The translations under genes were made by a program, and so were the position numbers. A stretch of 64,000 bases of DNA from Pseudanabaena sp. Salubria-1 (GTDB taxonomy: Bacteria; Cyanobacteriota; Cyanobacteriia; Pseudanabaenales; Pseudanabaenaceae), in NCBI GenBank assembly GCA_023336205.1, contig JALQCR010000013.1, forward strand, positions 1 to 64,000. Reading direction: 5' to 3'. Every line of letters starts with the position of its first letter. The stretch's first letter is position 1. Positions 49,708 through 59,306 of this stretch are shown here, in pieces. The notes beneath the pieces were generated by a model. The model had not been told where the DNA came from. It did not search any database and saw only the letters and a program-made list of their open reading frames with translations.

Positions 49708-50204
49708 AAATTGTTATGCCTTTACCTGAACGCGAAAAAATTAAAGTTTTGATTAGAGATTTTGTACAAGTCCTGATGGACGAAATGGAAATCGATTTTG
49801 AAGGGTTTGGATCTACAACCTTCAAGCGCGTTGACAAACTCGCAGGACTAGAACCCGATGATTGCTTCTACATTCAAAACAATGTCGCTATGCGTGGTAT
49901 CCGCAAACTAGACATGACCATCGATCCTCCACCCGATCTAGCGATCGAGGTAGACGTAACTTCCAAAACCAAGTTTGATGTTTACCGCGTCCTTGGTGTA
50001 CCTGAACTATGGCTATACGATCAGACATTGAAAATTTATATTTTGCGTGATGGCGAGTATATCGAATCGGAATTAAGCCCTATTTTTGGAGATATTCCTA
50101 TTCGTGATGTCATACCACAGTTTTTAGAGATAAGTCTTAGCCAAGGACGCAGCACAGCGATGAAGGCTTTTCGAGTATGGATGCAAGAGAATCTATCCCG
50201 ATGA
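49701..50204 (+). pseudogene. 5'-truncated Uma2-family (DUF820) endonuclease-like protein
   Basis: EIVMPLPEREKIKVLI...STTFKR...EPDDCFYIQN...PPPDLAIEVDVTSKT; ORF ATG lies in the IS end. Confidence 0.75.
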
Positions 50205-51212
50205 TTCTTGGCGACTTAGCAATTCTCCAACCGCTTGACTAATGAACTGCTCATCTTCAGGATTTTGATAGGGATTACCTGCACGATGTCCCCAGATTGA
50301 AGGAATGGGAAGGTATGAACTATGAGGAATTAGAGATGCCTCGCGATCGCAATCTTCGGGGGTGAAATACAAATCCGTAGTGCTAGGCATGACTAGGGTT
50401 TTCGCTTGGATCGATCGCATGGCAAGTTCATAATCTTTTTGATAAATAGGATTATCGCTGACATCGCACCTGAGCCAAGTATCAAGCATCGCCATCAAAT
50501 TTCGCGGATCGCGCTTGCGATAGCCCGCTTCCCAACCACGCAAGAGATAATCTTCGAGAGATTCGTAGCCAAACTGATAATACAAACCTTCACGATAAAA
50601 GGATTGGGATGCTGCCCAACTAGCGTAAATTCTGGCAAAGGTGCGAAAACCGTGATCGGGAATACCATCAAAACTAGTTCCATTCCAAGCTGGATCACCA
50701 GTGAGGGAATATCGCAAACTCTCTAAGAAAATGCGATTGTGATCGGTGGTTTTCGCCGTGCCACAAATTGCGGCGATACGTTCCACGCGATCGCTATATA
50801 ACGCACCCCAATGATAGGCTTGCTGAGCGCCCATCGACCAGCCGTAAACTAGGGCTAAGTGTTCAATCCCAAAGACTTCACGCAGTAATAGCTCTTGAGC
50901 CGTGACATTATCTAGATGTGTAAACCAGAAGCCCTGCTCAGCTAAGCCACATTCCGCACAATTGCTCGGCGAACTCGATAGCCCATTCCCAAACATATTG
51001 ATGATGATTACAAACCATTTTGTCGGATCGAGAATGCCATCAGGTCGCACCAACCATTCAATATCTGGGTGTTGCGCTCCGTAGGAGGTAGGATAGAGAA
51101 TTACGTTCGAGCGATCGCCATTTAGTTCGCCGTAGGTCTGGTAAACCAGTTGCGCTTGCGGCAAGGTTACACCGCACTGAAGCTGAAAGTCCTTAATCGT
51201 AAAAGTATTCAT
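50193..51212 (-). CDS. Alpha/beta-fold hydrolase, MetX/homoserine O-acetyltransferase-like
   Basis: LVYGWSMGAQQAYHWGALY; C-terminal WGHRAGNP. Confidence 0.85.
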   Translation of the reverse strand: MNTFTIKDFQLQCGVTLPQAQLVYQTYGELNGDRSNVILYPTSYGAQHPDIEWLVRPDGILDPTKWFVIIINMFGNGLSSSPSNCAECGLAEQGFWFTHLDNVTAQELLLREVFGIEHLALVYGWSMGAQQAYHWGALYSDRVERIAAICGTAKTTDHNRIFLESLRYSLTGDPAWNGTSFDGIPDHGFRTFARIYASWAASQSFYREGLYYQFGYESLEDYLLRGWEAGYRKRDPRNLMAMLDTWLRCDVSDNPIYQKDYELAMRSIQAKTLVMPSTTDLYFTPEDCDREASLIPHSSYLPIPSIWGHRAGNPYQNPEDEQFISQAVGELLSRQESSG

Positions 51213-52198
51213 GCTACGGAATTCTCAGGCTTCGCGCTGAAATTAGCAATGATTTTACGATGGACGTTGAAGTAACCATTTTCGACACATTCAAAATGAG
51301 AACTTAGTTTTGCATGGGCTGCACCTAATTGATGGAAGGGAATGGAAGCATAGAGATGATGTTCGGCATGGTAGGAGATATTCCAAATTAGGAAGCGTAA
51401 GGGCGCAAGGGTGAGAGTGGTGCGGGTATTGGCAAGCATATTGTCGGTATTGGGGCGATCGGTATGCTCGGCTAGGAGTAGAAATCGCAAAAAGGGCTGA
51501 CCGACTGCGAGGGGTAGCAGCCAATAGGTGATAAACCAAGGCTGTTGAAAATATATAGAAATAGCGATCGCCACCGCATAAACCAATAGCTGTAAACGGT
51601 TAGAGCGAATTACTTCTGCGCGAGAGCCTTCAGGGATAAACGGACAGTTCTCTAAGTTTCCGATCGCTGTAAGGAAATGTCTCTTAAACTTGCCGATCCA
51701 CCAAGTAATCCCACTAATTTCGATGATATATTCCTTGAGATTGGTCGGCTTGCGATCGCTAAGTTCAGGATCTTTATCAAGAATTTGCGTATAACGATGG
51801 TGCCATTTGTGATAGAGCCGATAGAAGGTACTGTTATAAAAAGATAAAAGTCCTGCAAACCAGCAAAGGACATCATTGGCTTGATTATTCGTAAAAACGG
51901 TACGATGGGAAGACTCATGCAATGGCGCAAACATAATTGCAAAGCTAAATCCGTAAAGAATTAACGCTGGTATAGCTATAAACCAACGATCACTAAGATT
52001 TCCCATATTTGTGCCCCAGAGATAGCCACTAATTGACATCACCGCAAGATGCCCAAATAATTGCACAGATCCCTTAAGATCAGACTTAGCATTCAATACA
52101 TTCAATTCTTGAGCAGAAAGAATTTGCTTAGAACTTTGAACTGATTTTGCCGATTTAACTTTGGTACTATCTATAGACTCAAAATCCCTTGAAAACAT
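51209..52198 (-). CDS. Fatty acid desaturase family protein
   Basis: HESSHRT, HKWHHRYT, HAEHHLY histidine boxes. Confidence 0.9.
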   Translation of the reverse strand: MFSRDFESIDSTKVKSAKSVQSSKQILSAQELNVLNAKSDLKGSVQLFGHLAVMSISGYLWGTNMGNLSDRWFIAIPALILYGFSFAIMFAPLHESSHRTVFTNNQANDVLCWFAGLLSFYNSTFYRLYHKWHHRYTQILDKDPELSDRKPTNLKEYIIEISGITWWIGKFKRHFLTAIGNLENCPFIPEGSRAEVIRSNRLQLLVYAVAIAISIYFQQPWFITYWLLPLAVGQPFLRFLLLAEHTDRPNTDNMLANTRTTLTLAPLRFLIWNISYHAEHHLYASIPFHQLGAAHAKLSSHFECVENGYFNVHRKIIANFSAKPENSVA

Positions 52199-52374
52199 AG
52201 TTTAAAACTCACTATTTATTTAGAGAGGATGGAGTAAATATTTATTCATCCTAACAATATAAATAAATTATTAGGTCAAAGCTTCTTTCAATAAGTCAAA
52301 GTTAATACCAAATCTGATCTCATTCAAGAATTAGCGATGTAAAGCACTGCCGATTCTTGATTAGCGAGGGAGTA

Positions 52375-53105
52375 TTAAAAACTAAATACTGTGCGTAAAC
52401 TCAAGATCGTGATTGAGCCATTGGTATTGTTGTTATTAGGATTAAAGATCATCTGCAAATTTGGCGTGATCGTAATCTGTGAGGTAATTGGAAATTTAAC
52501 AAATAGCTCAAGATTAGTTTGAGTAGCATTGCCCACATTCGTATCGATAAAGGGTTGCCCGATCGCGATCGCGCCCAATCCGCCTTCAGTAAATAAATCG
52601 GGAAAAGCTAAGCCTAAAGACCATGTTTGCGGATTAATCGCATTGCCTCCGAAGTTGGCATTTATATAAGTCGGTAATACATCACGAATGGGATTATCAC
52701 GGTTATGAATGGAGCCGAAACCATATCTTCCAAATACTGCGAAGCCTTTATTAAGCATCCATTCAAAGTTAAGTCCACCAATGTTGTAATCAAGATTATT
52801 GACGGAGCCATTGGTATATTGCAGACGGATGGATACGGGTGTATTTTCTTGTGCATCTTTAGGAGCAAATTCTAATTCTGCGATCGCTTGATAGGGATCG
52901 CCAAATAGTCCTTGATTAATATTCTGAATCGGATCGACAGTGGGAAATCCTGCGCCTGTGGTGACATATCCCACCCGCATTGTCCAATCTCCTTGATTAG
53001 GATTCCATTCAACTAAACCGCCAGTACCATCATTTACAGGCAACAAAAGTGGATTGCTGATAAATATGCTGGTAGAAAAATCTTTGGTTTCATCATTAGA
53101 GAAAC
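52375..53105 (-). pseudogene. C-terminal fragment of a cyanobacterial OprB/iron-uptake-type porin
   Basis: Beta-rich tail ending in LRTVFSF; frame runs upstream (GGFSNDETKDFSTSIFISNPLLLPVN) into an IS30-like end. Confidence 0.7.
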
Positions 53106-53131
53106 CGCCAATTCAATGATGAAATGCAACG
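53106..53131. mobile_element. Solo IS30-like terminal sequence
   Basis: CGCCAATTCAATGATGAAATGCAACG, one mismatch to the IS30 end at 57473-57498. Confidence 0.6.
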
Positions 53132-53132
53132 C

Positions 53133-53327
53133 CTACAAAACCTCTAACCACGCCTGCACAGCATCTTGCAACATTTCCAATAGATGTTCGTAGCTGTCCC
53201 CCCAAGTATGGCAACCGTTCAGCGCAGGGACAGAACCACACCAAACGCCATATTCTTGCGAAATAACTGCCTTTAAACAGGTTGAGATAGATTGGTTGAG
53301 ATATTTTGATTTATTGGGCGATCGCAT
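53133..53327 (-). CDS. HicB-like antitoxin
   Basis: GVWCGSVPALNGCHTWGDSYEHLLEMLQDAVQAWLEVL. Confidence 0.65.
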   Translation of the reverse strand: MRSPNKSKYLNQSISTCLKAVISQEYGVWCGSVPALNGCHTWGDSYEHLLEMLQDAVQAWLEVL

Positions 53328-53377
53328 TGCAAATCAGAGAATAGGCGATCGCTTTCAATACTTGTTAAAATAAATTC

Positions 53378-53650
53378 ATGAAATATGAGTGGGACGAAAA
53401 CAAAGCAATCAAAAACTTGGCAAAGCATGGAGTTTCCTTCGCCGAAGCGAAAACCATCTTTGACGATCCGCTTTATGTTGATTTCTATGATCTAGACCAC
53501 TCAGAAGACGAAGAACGTTACCTAATTGTCGGCGAATCAAATCGAGGACGATTATTAATCGTTTCCTATACAGAGAGAAGAGAATCAATTCGGATCATCA
53601 GTGCCAGAGAAGTTACAAAATCAGAGCGTGAAACATATGAAGAAGGATGA
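53378..53650 (+). CDS. BrnT-family toxin
   Basis: YEWDENKAIKNLAKHGVSFAEAKTIFDDPLYVDFYDLDHSEDEERYLIVGES. Confidence 0.88.
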   Translation: MKYEWDENKAIKNLAKHGVSFAEAKTIFDDPLYVDFYDLDHSEDEERYLIVGESNRGRLLIVSYTERRESIRIISAREVTKSERETYEEG

Positions 53651-53891
53651 ATTAGAATTAGACGACGACCTTAGACCCGAATATGACCTTAAAAGTCTGC
53701 GTGTCAGAAAACTAGGCTCAGGACGTAAGAGCTTTGGTTGCTCAACAGTGCGCTTAGAACCTGATGTCGCCGCAATATTTCCTAGCGCCGATGCAGTAAA
53801 TGAAGCTCTAAGATTCTTGATTAGAGTTACACAACAAAACCAACCCACTAAGGTTCCAACATTATCTAACACTCAGGAAAATAATCTGTAG
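53637..53891 (+). CDS. BrnA-like antitoxin partner
   Basis: MKKDELELDDDLRPEYDLKSLRVRKLG overlapping the BrnT 3' end. Confidence 0.7.
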   Translation: MKKDELELDDDLRPEYDLKSLRVRKLGSGRKSFGCSTVRLEPDVAAIFPSADAVNEALRFLIRVTQQNQPTKVPTLSNTQENNL

Positions 53892-53992
53892 TGTGGTAGC
53901 GATATTTTAATTTATTGAGCGATCATCGCATTGCAGATTAGAGAATAGGCGATCGCAAGGCTATAATCCTACTCAATTACAAAACATTTTTC

Positions 53993-54547
53993 TTAAACTT
54001 TACTGCTCAGAATATCTCGTCTTAGAGCATTTTGAAAATTTTCTAAATGGGATGGATGTTGTGGGAGCCATGCATTGCCCGTTTCTGTATTCATTGGGGG
54101 TAGGACATCATAAATTGGCTCTTGCAAAAAGTAAGTTTCTTTTAATTGCACTAACCATGCAGCTTGCCCTCTATCTTCTACCCTTGATTGCAGATCGATT
54201 AAGCTGGTAGGCGCAATATCAAGATGTTGATCTAGTTCAAAATCTACATCCAAATTTTGACGATCGCAGGGAAAAATAGAAGCGATCGTGGCTAGTCCTT
54301 GGATCGCAAAAGCAGGAAAAGTGTCAGTATCAAAACCAAACTCATCCATGAGTTGCCTACACATATAGGCAGATTCGGGATTGTCGGGATAGCCAAGGGA
54401 ATGAATCAACACTCTACTCCCGATAGAAGTCTTAATAAACTCAGGTGGATTGAAAACAACTAAGGTTGTGTAAACCCTCGCTAAGTAACAAACTGCTTCT
54501 TCGGGACATAGGGAAATCGCTACGGTTATCGCTGCTCGATCAAGCAT
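53993..54547 (-). CDS. Hypothetical protein
   Basis: 184-aa ORF. Confidence 0.55.
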   Translation of the reverse strand: MLDRAAITVAISLCPEEAVCYLARVYTTLVVFNPPEFIKTSIGSRVLIHSLGYPDNPESAYMCRQLMDEFGFDTDTFPAFAIQGLATIASIFPCDRQNLDVDFELDQHLDIAPTSLIDLQSRVEDRGQAAWLVQLKETYFLQEPIYDVLPPMNTETGNAWLPQHPSHLENFQNALRRDILSSKV

Positions 54548-54676
54548 GAGGGAAAAATGCTAGTACTTTTGATGTTTAAGTTGATCAGCATACAACGATT
54601 TTTGTGTTTGTGCTTTGCTGCAAATGACTTAATCTTGTTTATCGGATTTACTGCGCTTTGCACTCAAATCTGAACC

Positions 54677-54725
54677 AATAAATTTTTTAAAAGTGTTGCC
54701 TTGCAACACTTTTAAAAAATTTATT
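54677..54725. repeat. Hairpin, 23-bp stem, loop CTT
   Basis: AATAAATTTTTTAAAAGTGTTGC-CTT-GCAACACTTTTAAAAAATTTATT. Confidence 0.75.
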
Positions 54726-54732
54726 AGCTCGT

Positions 54733-55455
54733 TTAAACTTCAGCAAGAAAATCGTTGTATTGGCTGACTAGCTCTTTGACGGAAAGCTCAAAAAGTTGTT
54801 GCCCATGTTCAACAGTCGCTAGGGCAGGATTTGACCCCATACGACCATCGGGATAACGTTTGCGAAATTCTTCTGGACTGTAAATGCGGCTATCTTTATT
54901 GACATATTCGCTAAGAGAGACATTTTTGATCGAGTCAGGATAGAGATACATCGTGACAGCAACTTCACTGGGCGTAGCGTGATAGCCTTCTTGATTGCCA
55001 TAAAGCTCTCTAACCAGTTTATACATGTCATTACTTGCCCACCAGTTACCAAGGCGACAACGCACATCAGGCAGCTCGTTATAAATCTCTGTGAAGGCAG
55101 TTTTGAGAACGGCAATATTGCCACCATGACCATTCAGAAAGAAGAATCGTTTAAATCCGTGCTTGGCAAGCGATCGCACGACATCATGAATTACTAAGGT
55201 AAGCGTGGAGGGTTTTAAGCTAATTGTGCCTGCAAAGCCTGTGTGATGCTCAGCCATGCCAAGGGTAAGGGTGGAAGTAACTAAAGCCTCGGCTTTTTCG
55301 CCAACGGAACGGGCGATCGCTTCAGCGCAAATAAAATCTGTGCCGATTAACCCTGAGGGGCCATGCTGCTCAGTGGAGCCGATGGGAATAATTACAGCCT
55401 GCGATCGCTGTAAATAAATCTCGACTTCTTGCCATGTGGATAGGTGTAACAGCAT
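54733..55455 (-). CDS. Creatininase-family protein
   Basis: VIIPIGSTEQHGPSGLIGTD; FFLNGHGGN. Confidence 0.92.
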   Translation of the reverse strand: MLLHLSTWQEVEIYLQRSQAVIIPIGSTEQHGPSGLIGTDFICAEAIARSVGEKAEALVTSTLTLGMAEHHTGFAGTISLKPSTLTLVIHDVVRSLAKHGFKRFFFLNGHGGNIAVLKTAFTEIYNELPDVRCRLGNWWASNDMYKLVRELYGNQEGYHATPSEVAVTMYLYPDSIKNVSLSEYVNKDSRIYSPEEFRKRYPDGRMGSNPALATVEHGQQLFELSVKELVSQYNDFLAEV

Positions 55456-55509
55456 AGATTTTATCTTTTAGTTCTGAATCTAATTATTACAGCGCTTTGC
55501 GCTCAAACC

Positions 55510-55572
55510 AGAACCAAGAGATTTTTTGAAATTGTTGCTTCGCAACAATTTCAAAAAATCTCTTGTGGTTCT
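55510..55572. repeat. Very long hairpin, loop TTC
   Basis: AGAACCAAGAGATTTTTTGAAATTGTTGC-TTC-GCAACAATTTCAAAAAATCTCTTGTGGTTCT (near perfect). Confidence 0.75.
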
Positions 55573-55594
55573 CTATAGGCATTACCTTTACCGC

Positions 55595-57484
55595 CTATGT
55601 TGTTTGGCTTCTAATCATTTGCTCAGCGGCGGCAGCGATGATCGGACGAGAGAAGAAATAGCCTTGACCATACTCACAGCCTAATTGCTTCAACATAGAC
55701 ATTTGCTCATGGGTTTCTACGCCTTCGGCAACTACATTCATATTTAGGGCATGGGCAAGAATGATAATTGTGCGGATAATTTCAAAATTCTGTCCACCAA
55801 GGCTCATCTGTTCGACAAAGGTTCGATCAATTTTGAGCGTATTGATGGGAAAACGATGTAAATAACTGAGAGAAGAATAACCCTGTCCAAAGTCATCAAT
55901 GCTCAGTTGAATATTGCGGGCGCATAATTCTTCTAGTTTCGCGATCGTTTCTTCACCTTGATCCATCATTGAGCTCTCGGTGATTTCTAGTCGGATAGTA
56001 CTGCCATCTATTCCTGTTGTTGCTAACACCCGATCTAGTTTTTCTAAAAGGTTTTTTTCGCGTATTTGCTGACAAGTAAGATTAATACTCATTTTTAGAG
56101 ACTTGGCTTCTATAAATTGGCTTTGCCATATAGATAACTGCTTACAAGCTTGGTTTATCACCCAATCACCAATCCCAATAATTAAGCCTGTTTCTTCAGC
56201 GATGGGAATAAACTCACAGGGTGGTACTAATCCACGTTCAGGGTGATGCCACCGAATTAAGGCTTCAAATCCTGCGAGCTTATCTGATGTCAAAGATATA
56301 ATTGGTTGATAATACAGCTCAAACTCCTGTCGCTCTAAAGCGTAATGGAGATCACTATCAAGTTGACTCGCCTTCAGGTTTTGTTCGTACATTTCCTTGT
56401 CAAAGAGAATGTATCTTCCCTTTCCAAGCGACTTAGCTCGATACATAGCAATATCAGCATCTCTGAGTAAATCAGTGCCATTCACATAGTCTCGATTGCT
56501 GATGACGATGCCAATACTAGCACTTGCAAAAATTGTTTGAGTTGGTAAATTAATCGGAAGTGAAAGCTTAGAAAGAACGCGATCGGCAATCATCAAGGCT
56601 TCGCTAACTTCTTGGATATCATCAATCAAAATCGTGAACTCGTCCCCTCCGAGACGGGCTACAGTATCACCAACCGATCGCAAACAACCACCTAAAAGCT
56701 TGGAGATCGCTTGCAAAAACTGATCGCCAATCATATGACCATGCATATCATTAACCATTTTAAAGCGATCTAGATCGATGAACATCACCGCAAACATATA
56801 TTGGGAATGTCGGTTGCTATATTTAAGCGCTTGCTCGACACGATCCATAAACAGATTGCGATTTGGTAGTCCTGTAAGTGAGTCATGGAGAGCGTCATGG
56901 ACTAATTGATCTTGCGCCCGTTTGTGATCAGTGATATCTCGAACAATCCCATCGATCCGTATAACTTTACCATCGCGATCATAAACAAGATATCGGCGAT
57001 CGCTTACCCAGCGAACTTCTTGATCAGGGCGTAAGATTCGATATTCTTCGCTTACAGTCCCTGTTGTCATAATGCTAAGATTGGCAGCCTCAATGCGATC
57101 GCGATCTTCTACGTGAATTACTTTTAACCAGAATTCAGGATCTTCAAAGAAGTTAGAAATGGGATAACCATAGATTTTTTCAACCGCAGCATTAAAATAG
57201 ATAAACTGTGTGGCTGTTGGATGCATTGACCAGACGACATCTTCAATAGATCCTAAAATACTGTCTATACGTTCTTCATTAACTTTCAATGTTTCTTCTA
57301 TAATTTGACGCTCGATAATTTCTAACTGTAATTCTGCGTTGATTGCTTCTAACTGTTCGTTTTGTTGCTCTAGTTGTTGATTTAGTTGGCAAATTTTTAA
57401 TTCAGCGACTTTCAGTGATAGTTGGTGTTTGATACGGATTAAGACTTCTTCGACTTGAAACGGTTTGGTAATGCGCCAATTCAA
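55595..57484 (-). CDS. PAS-GGDEF-EAL protein, N-terminal REC domain truncated by IS30
   Basis: RLGGDEFTILIDD; FEALIRWHHPERGLVPPCEFIPIAEE; N-terminus begins at the REC-end motif ITKPFQVEEVLIRI. Confidence 0.88.
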   Translation of the reverse strand: MNWRITKPFQVEEVLIRIKHQLSLKVAELKICQLNQQLEQQNEQLEAINAELQLEIIERQIIEETLKVNEERIDSILGSIEDVVWSMHPTATQFIYFNAAVEKIYGYPISNFFEDPEFWLKVIHVEDRDRIEAANLSIMTTGTVSEEYRILRPDQEVRWVSDRRYLVYDRDGKVIRIDGIVRDITDHKRAQDQLVHDALHDSLTGLPNRNLFMDRVEQALKYSNRHSQYMFAVMFIDLDRFKMVNDMHGHMIGDQFLQAISKLLGGCLRSVGDTVARLGGDEFTILIDDIQEVSEALMIADRVLSKLSLPINLPTQTIFASASIGIVISNRDYVNGTDLLRDADIAMYRAKSLGKGRYILFDKEMYEQNLKASQLDSDLHYALERQEFELYYQPIISLTSDKLAGFEALIRWHHPERGLVPPCEFIPIAEETGLIIGIGDWVINQACKQLSIWQSQFIEAKSLKMSINLTCQQIREKNLLEKLDRVLATTGIDGSTIRLEITESSMMDQGEETIAKLEELCARNIQLSIDDFGQGYSSLSYLHRFPINTLKIDRTFVEQMSLGGQNFEIIRTIIILAHALNMNVVAEGVETHEQMSMLKQLGCEYGQGYFFSRPIIAAAAEQMIRSQTT

Positions 57485-58555
57485 GGATGAAATGCAACGG
57501 GTTCTGATGAAGCAAAGAATACTTCGTAAGGAGTACGATAGTCAAGTGATTTTCTGGGTCTGTGATTGATCAAATTCACTGCCTTCTGAAAGTCCTCTTC
57601 TTTCACGATTTTAAAGTTTGTACTTTTGGGATAGAACTCTCTAATTAATCCATTGGTGTGTTCATTCAATCCACGTTCCCATGAATGATATGGATTCGCA
57701 AAGAAGGTCTCTAGTTTCAATCTTTCAGATAGCTTCTCATGCCCACAGAATTCTCTTCCATTATCAAAGGTCATTGTCTTTCGAGATGTTGATTCTATAG
57801 GCTCAAATAGATTGAATGTCACTCTGTTTATCTCATCCATCGTCTTGTTCTTAGCTAGTCCAGCAAGTAAATACTTCGATGCTTTATCAACATGCGTAAC
57901 TACGATACCTGTGTGGTTGCACCCGATTACCGTATCACTTTCCCAATGTCCAATCTCTGTTTTTAAATCTGCAATCTTCGGTCGATTCTCTATCCCTACC
58001 CTATTGGGAATGCCACCTCGCTTCTGATGGCGACCTTTGCGCCTTCGTTGCTTTTGCTTCTGCCTCAGATATTGTTGATATATTCCCATCTCTTGATGGT
58101 TTGCATAGATCATCAGATAAATCGTCTCATAGCTGATTTTACCTAGCCCCTCCCTTTCCATTCTCCCTGCTAGTTGCTCTGGGCTGTGGTGTTGCTCTAA
58201 CCGTTGTTTGACTTCGGCGATCGTCTCAGCACTGATGCTCTGAAATCTTACCTTTGCTTGTTTCCGTCTTGCTTTCATCAGGGCAACCGCAGTATCTGGC
58301 AAATAGCCAATCTGTCGCTCGTCTGTATTGCGCGATAACTCTCTTGAAATCGTACTTTTGTTTCGCTTCAAGCGACGACCTATCTCTGATACAGATAATT
58401 GCTCAATTACTCTTAGTTTATACAGTTCACTTCTTTCTGTGGTGGTAAGATGGACAAAGCTCATGAGGGTATCCTAATTATTGTGATTAATATCAGAATA
58501 TCCTTATGAGTCCCTTTACGCAAAGATCTCTAGGTGTTGCATTTCATCCTTGAAT
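57473..58555 (-). mobile_element. IS30-family element
   Basis: TIR about 25 bp CGCCAATTCAAGGATGAAATGCAAC...GTTGCATTTCATCCTTGAATTGGCG. Confidence 0.88.
57481..58464 (-). CDS. IS30-family transposase
   Basis: LTTTERSELYKLRVIEQLSVSEIGRRLKRNKSTISRELSRN; GHWESDTVIG. Confidence 0.93.
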   Translation of the reverse strand: MSFVHLTTTERSELYKLRVIEQLSVSEIGRRLKRNKSTISRELSRNTDERQIGYLPDTAVALMKARRKQAKVRFQSISAETIAEVKQRLEQHHSPEQLAGRMEREGLGKISYETIYLMIYANHQEMGIYQQYLRQKQKQRRRKGRHQKRGGIPNRVGIENRPKIADLKTEIGHWESDTVIGCNHTGIVVTHVDKASKYLLAGLAKNKTMDEINRVTFNLFEPIESTSRKTMTFDNGREFCGHEKLSERLKLETFFANPYHSWERGLNEHTNGLIREFYPKSTNFKIVKEEDFQKAVNLINHRPRKSLDYRTPYEVFFASSEPVAFHP

Positions 58556-58723
58556 TGGCGAATCTTCCATGCTTATAAAAGTAAAACCCTTCTAAGTTTT
58601 TTGCTTTAGAGAATTAGAACTAGATAGAATAATTATTAATAGTCTTGTAGTTAAAAATACTGATATTTAAGCATTTACACCTACAAAGTCAGCCACATAT
58701 TTTCTCAATAATGTAATTTAAAG

Positions 58724-58912
58724 TCAAATTGGGTGGTCATACGCAAACGTCCAAAAATCTTTCTCAAATTGTCTTCTTTTCTGATTTAAGTTCTCATGGG
58801 GCATAACATAAACTGGAAAATACGCATCACTTGATGTATCAAGAAACAACATAAGGTGAACAGCACCTTTATTCTTACCTTCATGTAACCAAATCACAAG
58901 ATTTTCTGTCAT
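58724..58912 (-). CDS. Small hypothetical protein
   Basis: 62-aa ORF downstream of the frameshifted antitoxin-like ORF. Confidence 0.4.
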   Translation of the reverse strand: MTENLVIWLHEGKNKGAVHLMLFLDTSSDAYFPVYVMPHENLNQKRRQFEKDFWTFAYDHPI

Positions 58913-58926
58913 TATCTTATTCTAAA

Positions 58927-59186
58927 TTAATTTTCTAAATGTTGTGTTTGAGATTGATCGCGTAACTGTCGAGCGTAGGTCAGACTATCCTTTATATCAG
59001 TACGATCTTCCCATATACCAATTAACCCAGAATTCAGCAATTGCCGCACAGTAAATTTTTTTTAGTCTCAGGCAAGGGAGAAATTAAAACTATCACTTCA
59101 ACCTCTTGACCACGGACAACAGGCAGATCGCTTAGATGAATCTCATCATCTTTTTCAATAGTTTGTTGTAACTGAACTGCTTGCAT
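58927..59186 (-). pseudogene. Frameshifted antitoxin-like gene
   Basis: MQAVQLQQTIEKDDEIHLSDLPVVRGQEVEVIVLISPLPETKK / FTVRQLLNSGLIGIWEDRTDIKDSLTYARQLRDQ, frames switch at an A8 tract. Confidence 0.65.
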
Positions 59187-59306
59187 AGCTTTATATTCGC
59201 TGCTTTTACATACATTCTAAACCAAATCTAGCAATCTATCTCCGCCAGAGTAATTTAGCCGATCGCCTTAGATACTGAGTTTTGCTAAACTAGAAATAAC
59301 TTAAGC

